Assembly: GCF_009183655.1 (NCBI RefSeq)
Contig: NZ_WEIO01000007.1
Location: 1-64,000, forward strand
Direction: 5' to 3'
Length of the DNA: 64,000 nt
From: Bacillus aerolatus
GTDB lineage: Bacteria > Bacillota > Bacilli > Bacillales > Domibacillaceae
Shown here: positions 51,684-60,983 of the stretch, one piece after another
Numbering within the stretch: the stretch's first letter is position 1
Layout: each line of letters starts with the position of its first letter
The notes under the pieces: generated by a model
What the model saw: only the letters and a program-made list of their open reading frames with translations
What the model was told of the DNA's origin: nothing
Database searches by the model: none
Position numbers and translations under genes: made by a program

Positions 51684-54284
51684 ATGAGCTTTTTTAAAAA
51701 AATGATGGGATTATTCCGTGAAGAAATAGAAATAGATGAAGAAACAGAGCAGCGTACAGATCTGCAGAAGAACGATGAGCCGCTGCCTGAAAATGTGGAA
51801 AAACAGACAAGACCTTATTCAATTCACGAACGGACGCCTGATGCACAGGAAATTCAAGCGAAAGTAGCTTATCAATATCCTTCAAGAGAGTTTCGCTTTC
51901 CAGCCAGCCAAGATTTATCACCGAGGCCGCGGCGGGAGAGGCGTTCCGTTGAACAAGCTTTGGATAAGAGTGTTGTAGGGCGTGCAGAGGATGAACATAT
52001 GGAAGAACAGGAGCCGGTTCATGAAAACCCGATAAAAGCTGCACCTGTTTATAAGCCGCTTCCAGGTCCTTTTCGCCCGACAGAAATTCCGTCGCCGGTA
52101 TACGGCTTTAAAAAGCGTCCGTTGAAAGAGGGAAATGATCTCCAAGAAATCGAACGTGAAGAAGAGATAGAAGTGGTTCCGTCTCCTGTTATTGAAAAGA
52201 ACCAGGAACCGCCGCAAATAATAGTTGAGAAGGAAGAAGAGATAGAAGCGAACTACTCTCCTGTTACTGAAAAGGAATCAGAACCGCAGCAAATTAAAGT
52301 CGAAAAGGAAGAAGAAGTGGTTATTGCGCCTGTCGATATTTCAGAAAAAGAACAGACAGTGCAGAAACCGCAAAAAGAAGAACCGCTGCTTCTATTTAAA
52401 CCGGAAGAAAAGAAAAAAGCATTTGATGTAGAAGCCGTTCCATCGTTTTTGGAGGAAGAAGAACAAGTGGAACCGGAGCCTGCAATAGAAACAAATCCGG
52501 CTGCAGTCCCTCCATTAAAAGAAGAAGCAGCTGTGCCGATTGAAGTGGAAGAAAAGCCGGCGCCGCCGACAAACCCGGATGGAAAGCTCCCGAAAGAAAC
52601 AGGTGTGTCACGTGCCAAAGAAAGAAGCCGAAAAAGAAGGCAAACACCATTTAATGTCATTATGTCGAAACAGGATCGGGAAGTGTGGAAAAAGCGCAAA
52701 GAGGAGAAGCCTGCACTTGTACAGCAAGAATCACCTGCTGCCGTGCTTTCGGCAGTAGACGAACGTGCCAGCCATATTGCGCCGGAGCCGAAGAGTCTCC
52801 CGTTGCAGGCGGAAGAACCGGAGGCGCTTCAGCAAGGCACAGCTTTTGCGGCTGAGCTGGAACATTACGTCTTTCCGCGTGAATCTTACTTATCTCCGCC
52901 TGTTTTTAAAGAAACAAGCCGTGAATGGGTAGATGCCCAAAGTGAAGTGCTGAATGAAACATTTAAAAACTTTAACGTGAAAGCAACGGTCGTGAATGTG
53001 ACTGTCGGCCCTTCCGTCACAAGGTTTGAAGTCGAACCGGAGCGGGGCGTGAAAGTAAGCAAGATTACGAACTTAACAGACGACATTAAGCGGAGCCTTG
53101 CTGCGCGCAATATCCGGATCGAAGCGCCGATTCCGGGCACGCAGGTGATTGGCATAGAAGTGCCGAATAAAGAAAGCCGCCCGGTGCAAATTAGCGAAAT
53201 TATTTCCAGCCCGGCGTTTAAAGAAAATTCATCTCCGCTCACATCAGCACTCGGTCTTGATATTTCTGGCGAGCCGGCTGTGCTGGATTTGAAAAAAATG
53301 CCGCACGGCTTAATCGCTGGTGCGACAGGATCTGGAAAAAGTGTCTGCATCAACTCGATTCTTGTCAGCCTCTTGTATAAAGCGGCGCCTCATGAATTAA
53401 AGTTGCTGCTTATTGATCCGAAAATGGTGGAATTGGCGCCTTACAACGGAATTCCTCATTTAGTGAGCCCTGTAATCACTGATGTGAAAGCGGCAACGGC
53501 TGCCTTAAAGTGGGCGGTAGAGGAAATGGAGCGGCGCTATGAATTGTTTGTTCATTCCGGTGTCCGCGACATTACGAAATACAATGAAAAAGCAGAAACG
53601 CACGGACGCAAAAGCGAACATTTGCCTTACATCGTTATTATTATCGACGAGTTGGCTGATTTGATGATGATGTCCCCGGCTGATGTGGAAGAAGCGATTT
53701 GCCGGATTGCGCAAAAAGCGCGGGCGTGTGGTATTCATTTAATTGTGGCCACACAGCGCCCGTCTGTCGATGTCATTACAGGGTTAATTAAAGCGAACAT
53801 TCCGACGAGGATTGCTTTTTCCGTGTCATCACAAGTAGATTCACGCACGATCATTGACACAGGCGGAGCTGAAAAACTGCTTGGCCGCGGCGATATGCTG
53901 CTCTTAAATAACGGGGCGTCTGAAACGGTCCGTTTGCAGGGGACGTTCGTTTCAGACGACGAAATTGATACGGTCGTGGAGCACGCCAGAAAAGAGCAGG
54001 AGCCGAATTATTTATTTCAGCAGGAAGAACTTTTGCAAAAAGCACAACTGCTGGAAACAGAAGACGAGCTTTTTCCGGAAGCGTGTGAATTTGTTGTCCG
54101 TCAGGGCGGGGCTTCCACTTCGCTTTTGCAGCGCCATTTTAAAATTGGGTATAACCGAGCGGCCCGGTTAATTGAAATGATGGAAACGCAAGGGCTTGTG
54201 TCCGGACAGCGGGCAGGAAAACCGCGGGAAGTGTTGATGACAGAGGAAGACTTGCACGCTCTAAATGAGACTAGTACGATTTAA
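51684..54284 (+). CDS. sftA: DNA translocase SftA (soluble FtsK/SpoIIIE family)
   Basis: 866 residues. No membrane segments at the N-terminus, which distinguishes SftA from SpoIIIE. A long acidic Pro/Glu linker (~30-400) includes near-tandem ~30-residue units (KEEEIE...SPV.EK). Then the alpha/beta motor: Walker A GATGSGKSVCINS, Walker B IVIIIDELADLMMM, and a C-terminal gamma winged helix (RQGGASTSLLQRHFKIGYNR) for recognising orientation sequences. It clears chromosomes from the septum before closure. ATG 51684 preferred over GTG 51675. Confidence 0.94.
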   Translation: MSFFKKMMGLFREEIEIDEETEQRTDLQKNDEPLPENVEKQTRPYSIHERTPDAQEIQAKVAYQYPSREFRFPASQDLSPRPRRERRSVEQALDKSVVGRAEDEHMEEQEPVHENPIKAAPVYKPLPGPFRPTEIPSPVYGFKKRPLKEGNDLQEIEREEEIEVVPSPVIEKNQEPPQIIVEKEEEIEANYSPVTEKESEPQQIKVEKEEEVVIAPVDISEKEQTVQKPQKEEPLLLFKPEEKKKAFDVEAVPSFLEEEEQVEPEPAIETNPAAVPPLKEEAAVPIEVEEKPAPPTNPDGKLPKETGVSRAKERSRKRRQTPFNVIMSKQDREVWKKRKEEKPALVQQESPAAVLSAVDERASHIAPEPKSLPLQAEEPEALQQGTAFAAELEHYVFPRESYLSPPVFKETSREWVDAQSEVLNETFKNFNVKATVVNVTVGPSVTRFEVEPERGVKVSKITNLTDDIKRSLAARNIRIEAPIPGTQVIGIEVPNKESRPVQISEIISSPAFKENSSPLTSALGLDISGEPAVLDLKKMPHGLIAGATGSGKSVCINSILVSLLYKAAPHELKLLLIDPKMVELAPYNGIPHLVSPVITDVKAATAALKWAVEEMERRYELFVHSGVRDITKYNEKAETHGRKSEHLPYIVIIIDELADLMMMSPADVEEAICRIAQKARACGIHLIVATQRPSVDVITGLIKANIPTRIAFSVSSQVDSRTIIDTGGAEKLLGRGDMLLLNNGASETVRLQGTFVSDDEIDTVVEHARKEQEPNYLFQQEELLQKAQLLETEDELFPEACEFVVRQGGASTSLLQRHFKIGYNRAARLIEMMETQGLVSGQRAGKPREVLMTEEDLHALNETSTI

Positions 54285-54323
54285 TATTTCATGGTATTCT
54301 TTTAGCCTGTGCAATAGATGATC

Positions 54324-54364
54324 ATAGGGCGGGCCATGCCGTAACTTGGCTCCGCCTATTTTTA
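54324..54364 (+). terminator. Terminator of sftA
   Basis: Stem ATAGG-CGG-GCC / GGC-CCG-CTAT with T-run. Confidence 0.65.
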
Positions 54365-54524
54365 GGCGTAAAATAAAGCGGTTTTGCCCTGTACATAGTC
54401 AGCCGCCGAAAAAAATGCTATAATGTTTCAATGTGAAATGCTAACTGTCCGTCGTCTACAAAAGGGCAAAATGGCTTAAGATACATATAATGCTTACGGA
54501 TAGACGAATGCTGGAGGTTCTATT

Positions 54525-55829
54525 ATGACAACATACCACTTTGTTGGAATTAAAGGCTCGGGAATGAGCGCCCTTGCGCAAGTACTTCACGATCAAGGTG
54601 AAAATGTGCAAGGCTCTGATGTTGATAAATCTTTTTTTACACAAAAAGCACTGGAGGAAGCGGGCATACCGATTCTTCCGTTTCGGGCTGATAACATTCA
54701 GCCTGGCATGACCGTCATCGCGGGCAACGCGTTCCCGGATGATCATGAAGAAATTCAAAGGGCGAATGAATTGCAAGTACCTGTCATCCGCTATCATCGT
54801 TTTCTCGGAGACTTTATGCAAAGCTTTACGAGCATTGCTGTGACGGGTGCCCATGGAAAGACGTCGACAACCGGTTTGCTGGCCCATGTGATCAGCGGGG
54901 CAAAACCGACCTCGTTTTTAATTGGGGACGGCACTGGTAAAGGTGAAAAAGCAGCGGAATACTTCGGCTTTGAGGCGTGTGAATACCGCCGTCACTTTTT
55001 ATCGTACGATCCTGATTACGCAATTATGACGAACATCGACTTTGACCACCCCGATTATTTCGCGGATGTGGAAGACGTGTTTTCCGCGTTTCAGGAAATG
55101 GCGTTAAAAGTAAAAAAAGGAATTTTTGCATGCGGCGACGATGAGTATTTGCAAGGCATTCAGGCAAAAGTTCCTGTCGTCTTTTACGGTTTTGCGGAAG
55201 AAAATGATTTTCAGGCGCGCCATGTCCAGCATGATTCGACCGGTACGACGTTTGATGTATTCGTCCGCCATACATTTTATGCTACATTTAAAATTCCGAC
55301 GTATGGCGACCATAATATTTTAAATGCGCTTGCTGTGATTGCACTTTGTCATTATGAAGAAATTGATACAGATATTGTAAAGGAAAGGCTTCTTACATTC
55401 GAAGGAGTGAAGCGCCGCTTCTCAGAAAAAGTAATTGGCACCCAGACGCTGATTGATGATTATGCCCATCATCCAACGGAAATAAAGGCGACCATCAATG
55501 CGGCGCGCCAGAAATATCCGGACAGGGAAATTGTCGCGATTTTTCAACCACATACATTTTCGAGAACGCAGACATTTTTAGACGACTTTGCGGAGAGTCT
55601 CGGTGGAGCGGATGCTGTTTATTTATGTGATATTTTCGGATCGGCCCGGGAGAATCACGGCAAATTGACGATTGAAGATTTGCAGGGGAAAATCCCCGGG
55701 GCTATTTTGATAAAAGAAGAAGACACTTCACTTTTATCTAAACATAAAGACGGTGTGCTGATCTTTATGGGAGCCGGCGATATTCAAAAGTTTCAAGCCG
55801 CGTATGAAAAACATTTAAATGAAGAATAA
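54525..55829 (+). CDS. murC: UDP-N-acetylmuramate--L-alanine ligase
   Basis: 434 residues, first of the Mur ligases that build the peptidoglycan stem peptide. N-terminal UDP-binding [23 protein letters not shown]-loop [12 protein letters not shown], and the conserved [14 protein letters not shown] with catalytic His/Glu. A little shorter than typical MurC (~440-490) but all domains are present. Follows sftA as in B. subtilis. Confidence 0.96.
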   Translation: MTTYHFVGIKGSGMSALAQVLHDQGENVQGSDVDKSFFTQKALEEAGIPILPFRADNIQPGMTVIAGNAFPDDHEEIQRANELQVPVIRYHRFLGDFMQSFTSIAVTGAHGKTSTTGLLAHVISGAKPTSFLIGDGTGKGEKAAEYFGFEACEYRRHFLSYDPDYAIMTNIDFDHPDYFADVEDVFSAFQEMALKVKKGIFACGDDEYLQGIQAKVPVVFYGFAEENDFQARHVQHDSTGTTFDVFVRHTFYATFKIPTYGDHNILNALAVIALCHYEEIDTDIVKERLLTFEGVKRRFSEKVIGTQTLIDDYAHHPTEIKATINAARQKYPDREIVAIFQPHTFSRTQTFLDDFAESLGGADAVYLCDIFGSARENHGKLTIEDLQGKIPGAILIKEEDTSLLSKHKDGVLIFMGAGDIQKFQAAYEKHLNEE

Positions 55830-55861
55830 TGAGAAAATGACGGCCGTCGTTTTCTCACCGG

Positions 55862-55893
55862 CTGTCGGGGGAATTCTCCGGCAGTTTTTTTGT
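55862..55893 (+). terminator. Terminator of murC
   Basis: Stem CTG-CGG-GGA / TCT-CCG-CAG with T-run; a palindrome GAAAATGACGG / CCGTCGTTTTC lies just upstream (55834-55855). Confidence 0.75.
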
Positions 55894-55945
55894 TTAGGAA
55901 ACTATAAAATAATCGCATGGTGGATAACTTTGCTAATGGAGCTGC
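55893..55945. repeat. Solo leading segment of the repeat family, copy F
   Basis: TTTAGGAAACTATAAAATAATC and GGATAACTTTGCTAATGGAG match the leading segments of copies B and D but the rest of the element is missing. It is followed by a 9-bp hairpin GCTAAAAAA / TTTTTTAGC. Confidence 0.7.
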
Positions 55946-56016
55946 TAAAAAATGAACAATTTATTCTTTTTTAGCAAATAAGAAGGAAAAACGGGTGTTT
56001 AGGAGAAGTTAAGAGT

Positions 56017-56041
56017 GTTTAATGTTTTATTTGTGGGGTAA
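56017..56041 (+). promoter_or_regulatory. Putative sigma-B promoter of ytxGHJ
   Basis: Perfect GTTTAA (56017-56022) and GGGTAA (56036-56041) are spaced 13 bp, 38 nt upstream of ytxG. Matches the sigma-B consensus at all but one base. Confidence 0.75.
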
Positions 56042-56078
56042 CTTTAGTTATATAACAACTTGTAGGAGGTGTCACGGA

Positions 56079-56570
56079 ATGGTAATTATTTTGTATTTGA
56101 GTGCTGCGGTTGCAGCGATTGCTTTTTTAATTCTCGTGTTAAATTTGTCCAAAACATTGAAATCAGTAGACAGAACATTGGACAGCCTTTCCCGTACGGT
56201 AGACAGACTGGAAGGACAAATGCAGGGGATCACAGCGGAAACCACAGAATTACTACATAAGACGAACGTGCTCGCTGAAGACATCCAGCAAAAAACGGAA
56301 CAGATGAATACAGTAGTGAATGCTGTGAAAGATGTTGGTTCGACTGTCCAGAATCTGAACCAGTCTATCAATAAAGTAACAACGACTGTTGCCTCACAAA
56401 TGGAAAAAAACCAGTACAAAATTTCCCAGGCAGTGCAATGGGGAAATGTAGTTAAACAGCTCGTTGAGAAATTCAAAGATGGAAAAGAAGGTCGTACGCA
56501 AACGGTAAGAGCGGGGGCGTTGCCTCCTTCAGAACGGGTGTCACCGGTTACTCGCCAGACAGATTATTAA
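56079..56570 (+). CDS. ytxG: General stress protein YtxG (DUF948)
   Basis: 163 residues. An N-terminal transmembrane helix (ILYLSAAVAAIAFLILVLNL) is followed by a long heptad-rich coiled coil (SVDRTLDSLSRTVDRLEGQM to INKVTTTVASQMEKNQ). DUF948 family. Part of the ytxG-ytxH-ytxJ operon, sigma-B- and sigma-H-dependent in B. subtilis. ATG 56079 with AGGAGGTG 7 nt upstream. Confidence 0.9.
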   Translation: MVIILYLSAAVAAIAFLILVLNLSKTLKSVDRTLDSLSRTVDRLEGQMQGITAETTELLHKTNVLAEDIQQKTEQMNTVVNAVKDVGSTVQNLNQSINKVTTTVASQMEKNQYKISQAVQWGNVVKQLVEKFKDGKEGRTQTVRAGALPPSERVSPVTRQTDY

Positions 56571-56588
56571 TTTAAAGGAGAGATGGAT

Positions 56589-57314
56589 ATGGGACAAGTG
56601 AAAAAACCAAACGTAAAGTATGACAATTTAGACGTGAACACGAATTATGATGACGGCAGCATGAACACGAAAGATTTCATGATCGGAGCTTTAGTCGGCG
56701 GTTTAGTTGGAGCAGCAACAGCTTTATTTATGGCGCCGAAATCTGGCAAAGAACTGCGTGAAGATTTTAATTCACAAGCAGGTACATTAAAAGACCGCGC
56801 AAGCGAATGGACCGATATGGCAAGAGAAAAAGGAAATGGCATTGCGGCTGTTGCTAAAGATAAGTCTTCCACGCTTACTCAGACTGTTCAAGAGCAGTCC
56901 GGCGTCTTAATGGATAAAGTGAAAACGATGGTGCCATCCGGCAGCGGCTCAAACTCCAGCAGCACGATGGACAAAGCGGGAGCAACAGCTGATTCCGTGA
57001 AAGAATCTGTTGCGCAAAAGCTCGAAGAAACAAAAAAAGCGTTTGAACAAACGGAAAAAAGCATAGATCAATCAAGCGGGTCAGCGAGCAGTTCAACAAG
57101 TGCCCTTAGCAGCTCTTCCGACTCATCTAAACCAGCGTCTTCAGCCCAGGCGAATCCGGCTGATGTGGGAATTAATGAAAAAAGCGGAAGTCAGAGTACA
57201 ACAGGCATCGCCACTAAAAACAACAGCAATTCTTCCAACAAACCGGGCCTGAATAGTAATAGTTCCAATAACAATAACAGCAGCAGACAAAATAATAAAA
57301 AGAACAATAAGTAA
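56589..57314 (+). CDS. ytxH: General stress protein YtxH with extended Ser/Asn-rich tail
   Basis: 241 residues, longer than B. subtilis YtxH (about 150). A Gly-rich hydrophobic segment (DFMIGALVGGLVGAATALFM) and the APKSGKELREDF motif of the YtxH family come first, then an amphipathic helical region. From about residue 155 a low-complexity tail of Ser, Asn, Thr and Lys ends the protein. ATG 56589 spaced 8 nt from AAAGGAG, preferred over ATG 56583. Second gene of the stress operon. Confidence 0.88.
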   Translation: MGQVKKPNVKYDNLDVNTNYDDGSMNTKDFMIGALVGGLVGAATALFMAPKSGKELREDFNSQAGTLKDRASEWTDMAREKGNGIAAVAKDKSSTLTQTVQEQSGVLMDKVKTMVPSGSGSNSSSTMDKAGATADSVKESVAQKLEETKKAFEQTEKSIDQSSGSASSSTSALSSSSDSSKPASSAQANPADVGINEKSGSQSTTGIATKNNSNSSNKPGLNSNSSNNNNSSRQNNKKNNK

Positions 57315-57363
57315 TGAAAACAGCGGGTAATGCCCGCTGTTTTTGAATGGAAAGGTGACTATT

Positions 57364-57684
57364 TTGGAAAAAGTTGAATTGATTGCTGATTTTGAAAGAC
57401 TCGTGGAAGAGAACGAACGCTTCTTTTTTTTCAAACACAGTACGACATGTCCGGTAAGCGCTAATGCCTTTGATGAATACACGGCATTTTTAAATGAGCA
57501 CCCGGATGAAAAAGGCTATTATTTAGCTGTGCAGGATTCAAGAGAGCTGTCGAACTACATTGCAGATGAATACGGTATTACTCATCAATCTCCGCAAGCG
57601 TTTTTATTTGAAAGCGGAAAGCCTTCCTGGCATGAATCACATTGGAAAATCACACAGGAACAATTAAAAAGCTCAAGTTCTTAA
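57364..57684 (+). CDS. ytxJ: YtxJ, bacillithiol-system redox protein
   Basis: 106 residues from TTG 57364 (AAAGGTGA upstream). Thioredoxin-like fold with a single-Cys active site FKHSTTCPVS and the cis-Pro segment HQSPQAFLF. YtxJ (DUF2847) proteins are linked to bacillithiol redox chemistry, with monothiol reduction of mixed disulfides as the suggested role. Last gene of ytxGHJ. Confidence 0.9.
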   Translation: MEKVELIADFERLVEENERFFFFKHSTTCPVSANAFDEYTAFLNEHPDEKGYYLAVQDSRELSNYIADEYGITHQSPQAFLFESGKPSWHESHWKITQEQLKSSSS

Positions 57685-57705
57685 AAAAGACACAAAATGA
57701 TAAAG

Positions 57706-57749
57706 ATGGCTAAAAAGGCTTTTTAACGCCTTTTTAGCCATTGTTTTTT
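57706..57749 (+). terminator. Terminator of ytxGHJ
   Basis: Perfect stem ATGGCTAAAAAGGC / GCCTTTTTAGCCAT followed by TGTTTTTT. Confidence 0.9.
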
Positions 57750-57763
57750 CACTCTCCCGCTTT

Positions 57764-57779
57764 AACGCTTAAAAGCGTT
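57764..57779. promoter_or_regulatory. 16-bp palindrome upstream of the aroA promoter
   Basis: AACGCTTAAAAGCGTT is a perfect palindrome about 22 nt upstream of the -35 box. It matches the catabolite-response (cre) consensus only partly, so it may be an operator for another protein. Confidence 0.4.
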
Positions 57780-57801
57780 TAATAAATAAAGAAAATTATT
57801 C

Positions 57802-57830
57802 GTGACATTTCAGAATGTTTGATTTATAAT
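57802..57830 (+). promoter_or_regulatory. Sigma-A promoter upstream of aroA-ccpA
   Basis: GTGACA (57802-57807) and TATAAT (57825-57830) spaced 17 bp. The transcript would have a leader of about 130 nt. Confidence 0.75.
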
Positions 57831-57968
57831 AATCCCTAATATTAAAAATAAATGTTTCTCCTCTGGACCATTCTTTCAGCCGGCGAAAGAGTGGAAGCTT
57901 ATTAGAGGAAAGATTCAAGTGAATTTATTGGAAAATTTGGACACCATAAAAGCGGAAGGATGATAATT

Positions 57969-59045
57969 GTGAGTAACCAAGACTTAAATCAGTTAAGACA
58001 GCGTGTTGACGAAATAAACGGAGAGCTTTTGAACCTTATTAGCGAGCGTGCATCGCTTGTTCAGGAAATTGGAAGAGTTAAAGAAAAGCAAGGTGTCAAC
58101 CGTTATGATCCTGTCCGCGAAAGAGCTATGTTGAATAAAATCGTTGACAGCAACAATGGTCCGTTTGAAAATTCAACGATCGAACATTTGTTCAAAGAAA
58201 TTTTTAAAGCAGGACTGGAATTACAGCAGGACGATCACCGCAAAGCGCTTCTCGTTTCCCGTAAAAAGAAGCCGGAAGACACAATCGTCGAGATTCGCGG
58301 GGAAAAAGTAGGGAATGGTTCGCCGACATTCGTGTTTGGACCGTGTGCAGTAGAATCTTACGAACAAGTAGCAGAAGTGGCACAAGCCATTAAAGATAAA
58401 GGATTAAAGTTAATCCGCGGGGGCGCATTCAAACCGCGTACATCTCCTTACGATTTCCAAGGACTTGGTCTGGAAGGACTGAAAATCTTAAAGAGAGTAG
58501 CTGATGAGTACGATCTTGGCGTTGTCAGCGAAATTGTTAATCCGGCCGACGTAGAGCTTGCTTGCGACTACATTGACGTCATTCAAATTGGTGCCCGTAA
58601 CATGCAAAACTTCGAGCTGTTAAAAGCAGCCGGCGATGTGAAAAAGCCAGTATTGCTGAAGCGCGGTTTGGCAGCAACGATCGAAGAATTCATTAACGCG
58701 GCCGAGTACATTATTTCACGTGGAAATGATCAAATCATTCTATGTGAGCGCGGCATCCGTACATACGAGCGCGCGACACGCAATACACTCGACATTTCAG
58801 CAGTGCCGATTTTAAAACAAGAAACACATTTGCCAGTCCTTGTTGATGTGACACATTCTACGGGACGCCGTGATTTATTAATTCCAACAGCGAAAGCAGC
58901 GCTTGCTATCGGGGCAGACGGTGTGATGGCTGAAGTGCATCCGGATCCGGCAGTAGCCCTCTCCGACTCCGCTCAGCAAATGAATTTGCAACAATTTAAT
59001 GAATTTTACAGTGAAGTCCTTCAATCTATTCCTGTAAAAGCGTAA
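57969..59045 (+). CDS. aroA: DAHP synthase / chorismate mutase AroA(G)
   Basis: 358 residues, bifunctional. N-terminal AroQ-type chorismate mutase ([20 protein letters not shown], ~1-85) is fused to a DAHP synthase of the KDO8P-synthase-like class ([45 protein letters not shown]). It condenses PEP and erythrose-4-phosphate; the mutase domain provides feedback control by chorismate/prephenate. GTG 57969 with GGAAGG 8 nt upstream. Short terminator before ccpA. Confidence 0.95.
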   Translation: MSNQDLNQLRQRVDEINGELLNLISERASLVQEIGRVKEKQGVNRYDPVRERAMLNKIVDSNNGPFENSTIEHLFKEIFKAGLELQQDDHRKALLVSRKKKPEDTIVEIRGEKVGNGSPTFVFGPCAVESYEQVAEVAQAIKDKGLKLIRGGAFKPRTSPYDFQGLGLEGLKILKRVADEYDLGVVSEIVNPADVELACDYIDVIQIGARNMQNFELLKAAGDVKKPVLLKRGLAATIEEFINAAEYIISRGNDQIILCERGIRTYERATRNTLDISAVPILKQETHLPVLVDVTHSTGRRDLLIPTAKAALAIGADGVMAEVHPDPAVALSDSAQQMNLQQFNEFYSEVLQSIPVKA

Positions 59046-59074
59046 CTCCTGTGTATTCACAGGGGTTTTTTTTG
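59046..59074 (+). terminator. Terminator between aroA and ccpA
   Basis: Stem CTCCTGTG / CACAGGGG followed by eight T. Confidence 0.82.
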
Positions 59075-59117
59075 TTAAGATAGAGATAGAAGCTAATATG
59101 AAGGAGAAGATAATAAA

Positions 59118-60113
59118 ATGAATATAACGATCTACGATGTGGCGAGAGAAGCGAGTGTCTCGATGGCAACCGTTTCCCGGGTAGTAAACGGCAACCCAAA
59201 CGTGAAACCAGCTACACGAAAAAAAGTACTTGAAGTGATTGAGCGGCTCGGCTACCGTCCGAATGCCGTCGCCCGCGGACTCGCCAGCAAAAAAACGACG
59301 ACAGTCGGTGTGATTATCCCTGATATTTCAAATATTTTTTATGCGGAGCTGGCGCGAGGCATTGAAGACATTGCGACGATGTATAAATACAATATTATTT
59401 TAAGCAATTCTGACCAAAATGCAGACAAAGAACTCCATTTGATCCACACGATGCTCGGCAAACAAGTAGACGGACTTGTGTTCATGGGCGGACAAATTAC
59501 GAAAGAACATGTGGAAGAATTTGAACGCTCGCCTGTTCCAGTTGTACTCGCAGGCTCTGTAGAATCAACCGGCCGGATCCCATCGGTCAACATTGAATAC
59601 CGGGAAGCAGCCATTGACGCTGTCAGCATGTTAGCGGAAAAAGGCCATAAAAATATTGCTTTTGTCGCCAGCCCGCTTCACGATACGATCAACCAATACG
59701 TGTTAAATGGGTACAGGGATGCACTTGTTTCTGCTGGTTTATCGACAGCAGATGAACTTGTAGTGGAAGGCGATTATACGTATGACTCCGGCATAGAAGC
59801 GTGGCATAAGCTTCAGGAAGCATCGGTCAAACCAACCGCTGTTTTTGTCAACAATGATGAAATGGCTCTTGGTGTCATTCACGGTGCCCAAGACAGCGGT
59901 GTGAAGATTCCTGAAGAACTCGAAGTTATCAGCTTTGACAGCTCAAGACTTGCCTTAATGGTTCGCCCACAGCTGACGTCTGTCGTTCAGCCGCTATATG
60001 ACATTGGAGCGGTCGCAATGAGACTGTTAACGAAATACATGAATAAAGAAGAAGTTGAAAGCCCGATTGTCGTACTGCCCCACCGAATCGAAAAAAGAGG
60101 GTCAACAAAGTAA
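59118..60113 (+). CDS. ccpA: Catabolite control protein A
   Basis: 331 residues, LacI/GalR regulator. N-terminal HTH and hinge ([20 protein letters not shown] ... [10 protein letters not shown]) and a periplasmic-binding-like core that binds HPr-Ser46-P. Global regulator of carbon catabolite repression and activation, likely acting on the acu genes nearby and on central metabolism. GAAGGAG before the ATG. Followed by motPS as in B. subtilis. Confidence 0.96.
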   Translation: MNITIYDVAREASVSMATVSRVVNGNPNVKPATRKKVLEVIERLGYRPNAVARGLASKKTTTVGVIIPDISNIFYAELARGIEDIATMYKYNIILSNSDQNADKELHLIHTMLGKQVDGLVFMGGQITKEHVEEFERSPVPVVLAGSVESTGRIPSVNIEYREAAIDAVSMLAEKGHKNIAFVASPLHDTINQYVLNGYRDALVSAGLSTADELVVEGDYTYDSGIEAWHKLQEASVKPTAVFVNNDEMALGVIHGAQDSGVKIPEELEVISFDSSRLALMVRPQLTSVVQPLYDIGAVAMRLLTKYMNKEEVESPIVVLPHRIEKRGSTK

Positions 60114-60173
60114 GTTTTCCTCCGATAGTAAAAGTATACTTAAGTTTTTTCGATAGAGAATAGGGGAGGAAAG

Positions 60174-60983
60174 ATGAAAAAGTTTGATGCACTGACGCCA
60201 ATTGGAATTCTCATTGGATTTGTGCTGCTGATGCTTGCAATTTTAACGAGCGGCGGCACAGAAGGCTTCTCTTCATTTGTCCATTTGCCGTCAATCTTAA
60301 TCGTTTTGGGCGGACTGACAGCCGGCTTGCTGATCAATTTTCCGCTGAGTGATGTCAAGCAGTTATTTACAGTTGCGAGCCAAGCTTTCCGTGAAGAAGA
60401 GAATGATTTGGAAGCGCTCATCCAACGATTCGCAACGTTGTCAGAAAAAGCCCGCCGTGAAGGGTTGCTTACACTCGAAACCGAATTGAAGGATGGAGAA
60501 GATGAGTTTTTAAAAAAAGGCATGCTGCTGGCGGTCGACGGTCTTGAACAAGACATGATCGTAGACATTTTAAATGCTGAGATCATTGCTTTAGAAGAGC
60601 GGCACCGCAAAAAAAGAAGCATGCTGGAAAAAGCAGGGGAATATGCACCGGCTTGGGGAATGATCGGTACACTGATTGGCCTCGTACTCATGCTGAAAAG
60701 CTTGGATGACCCAGCTTCACTCGGGCCTAATATGGCAGTAGCACTTTTGACAACCTTTTATGGGGCACTGCTTGCGAACCTCGTCTTTTTGCCACTGGCT
60801 GCCAAGCTGGAATTAAAAACAGAAAAAGAAGTGTTTTTCCGTGAAATCATTATTGAAGGAGTTGTCGGGGTACAGTCGGGACAAAACCCTAAAATCCTTC
60901 AGGAAAAGCTGCAGGCATTTTTAGCTAAAGACAAAAGGAAAATAAAAGAAGTCATAGCAGCAAGTGAGGCGGCAAGGGCATGA
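60174..60983 (+). CDS. motP: Flagellar stator MotP (Na+-type MotA homologue)
   Basis: 269 residues with four transmembrane segments (near 7-27, 38-58, 148-170, 180-205) and a cytoplasmic loop with many charged residues that contacts FliG. The segment GEYAPAWGMIGTLIGLVLML is typical of MotA/MotP TM3. Overlaps motS by 4 bp. The location behind ccpA matches the B. subtilis motPS sodium stator genes. Confidence 0.93.
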   Translation: MKKFDALTPIGILIGFVLLMLAILTSGGTEGFSSFVHLPSILIVLGGLTAGLLINFPLSDVKQLFTVASQAFREEENDLEALIQRFATLSEKARREGLLTLETELKDGEDEFLKKGMLLAVDGLEQDMIVDILNAEIIALEERHRKKRSMLEKAGEYAPAWGMIGTLIGLVLMLKSLDDPASLGPNMAVALLTTFYGALLANLVFLPLAAKLELKTEKEVFFREIIIEGVVGVQSGQNPKILQEKLQAFLAKDKRKIKEVIAASEAARA

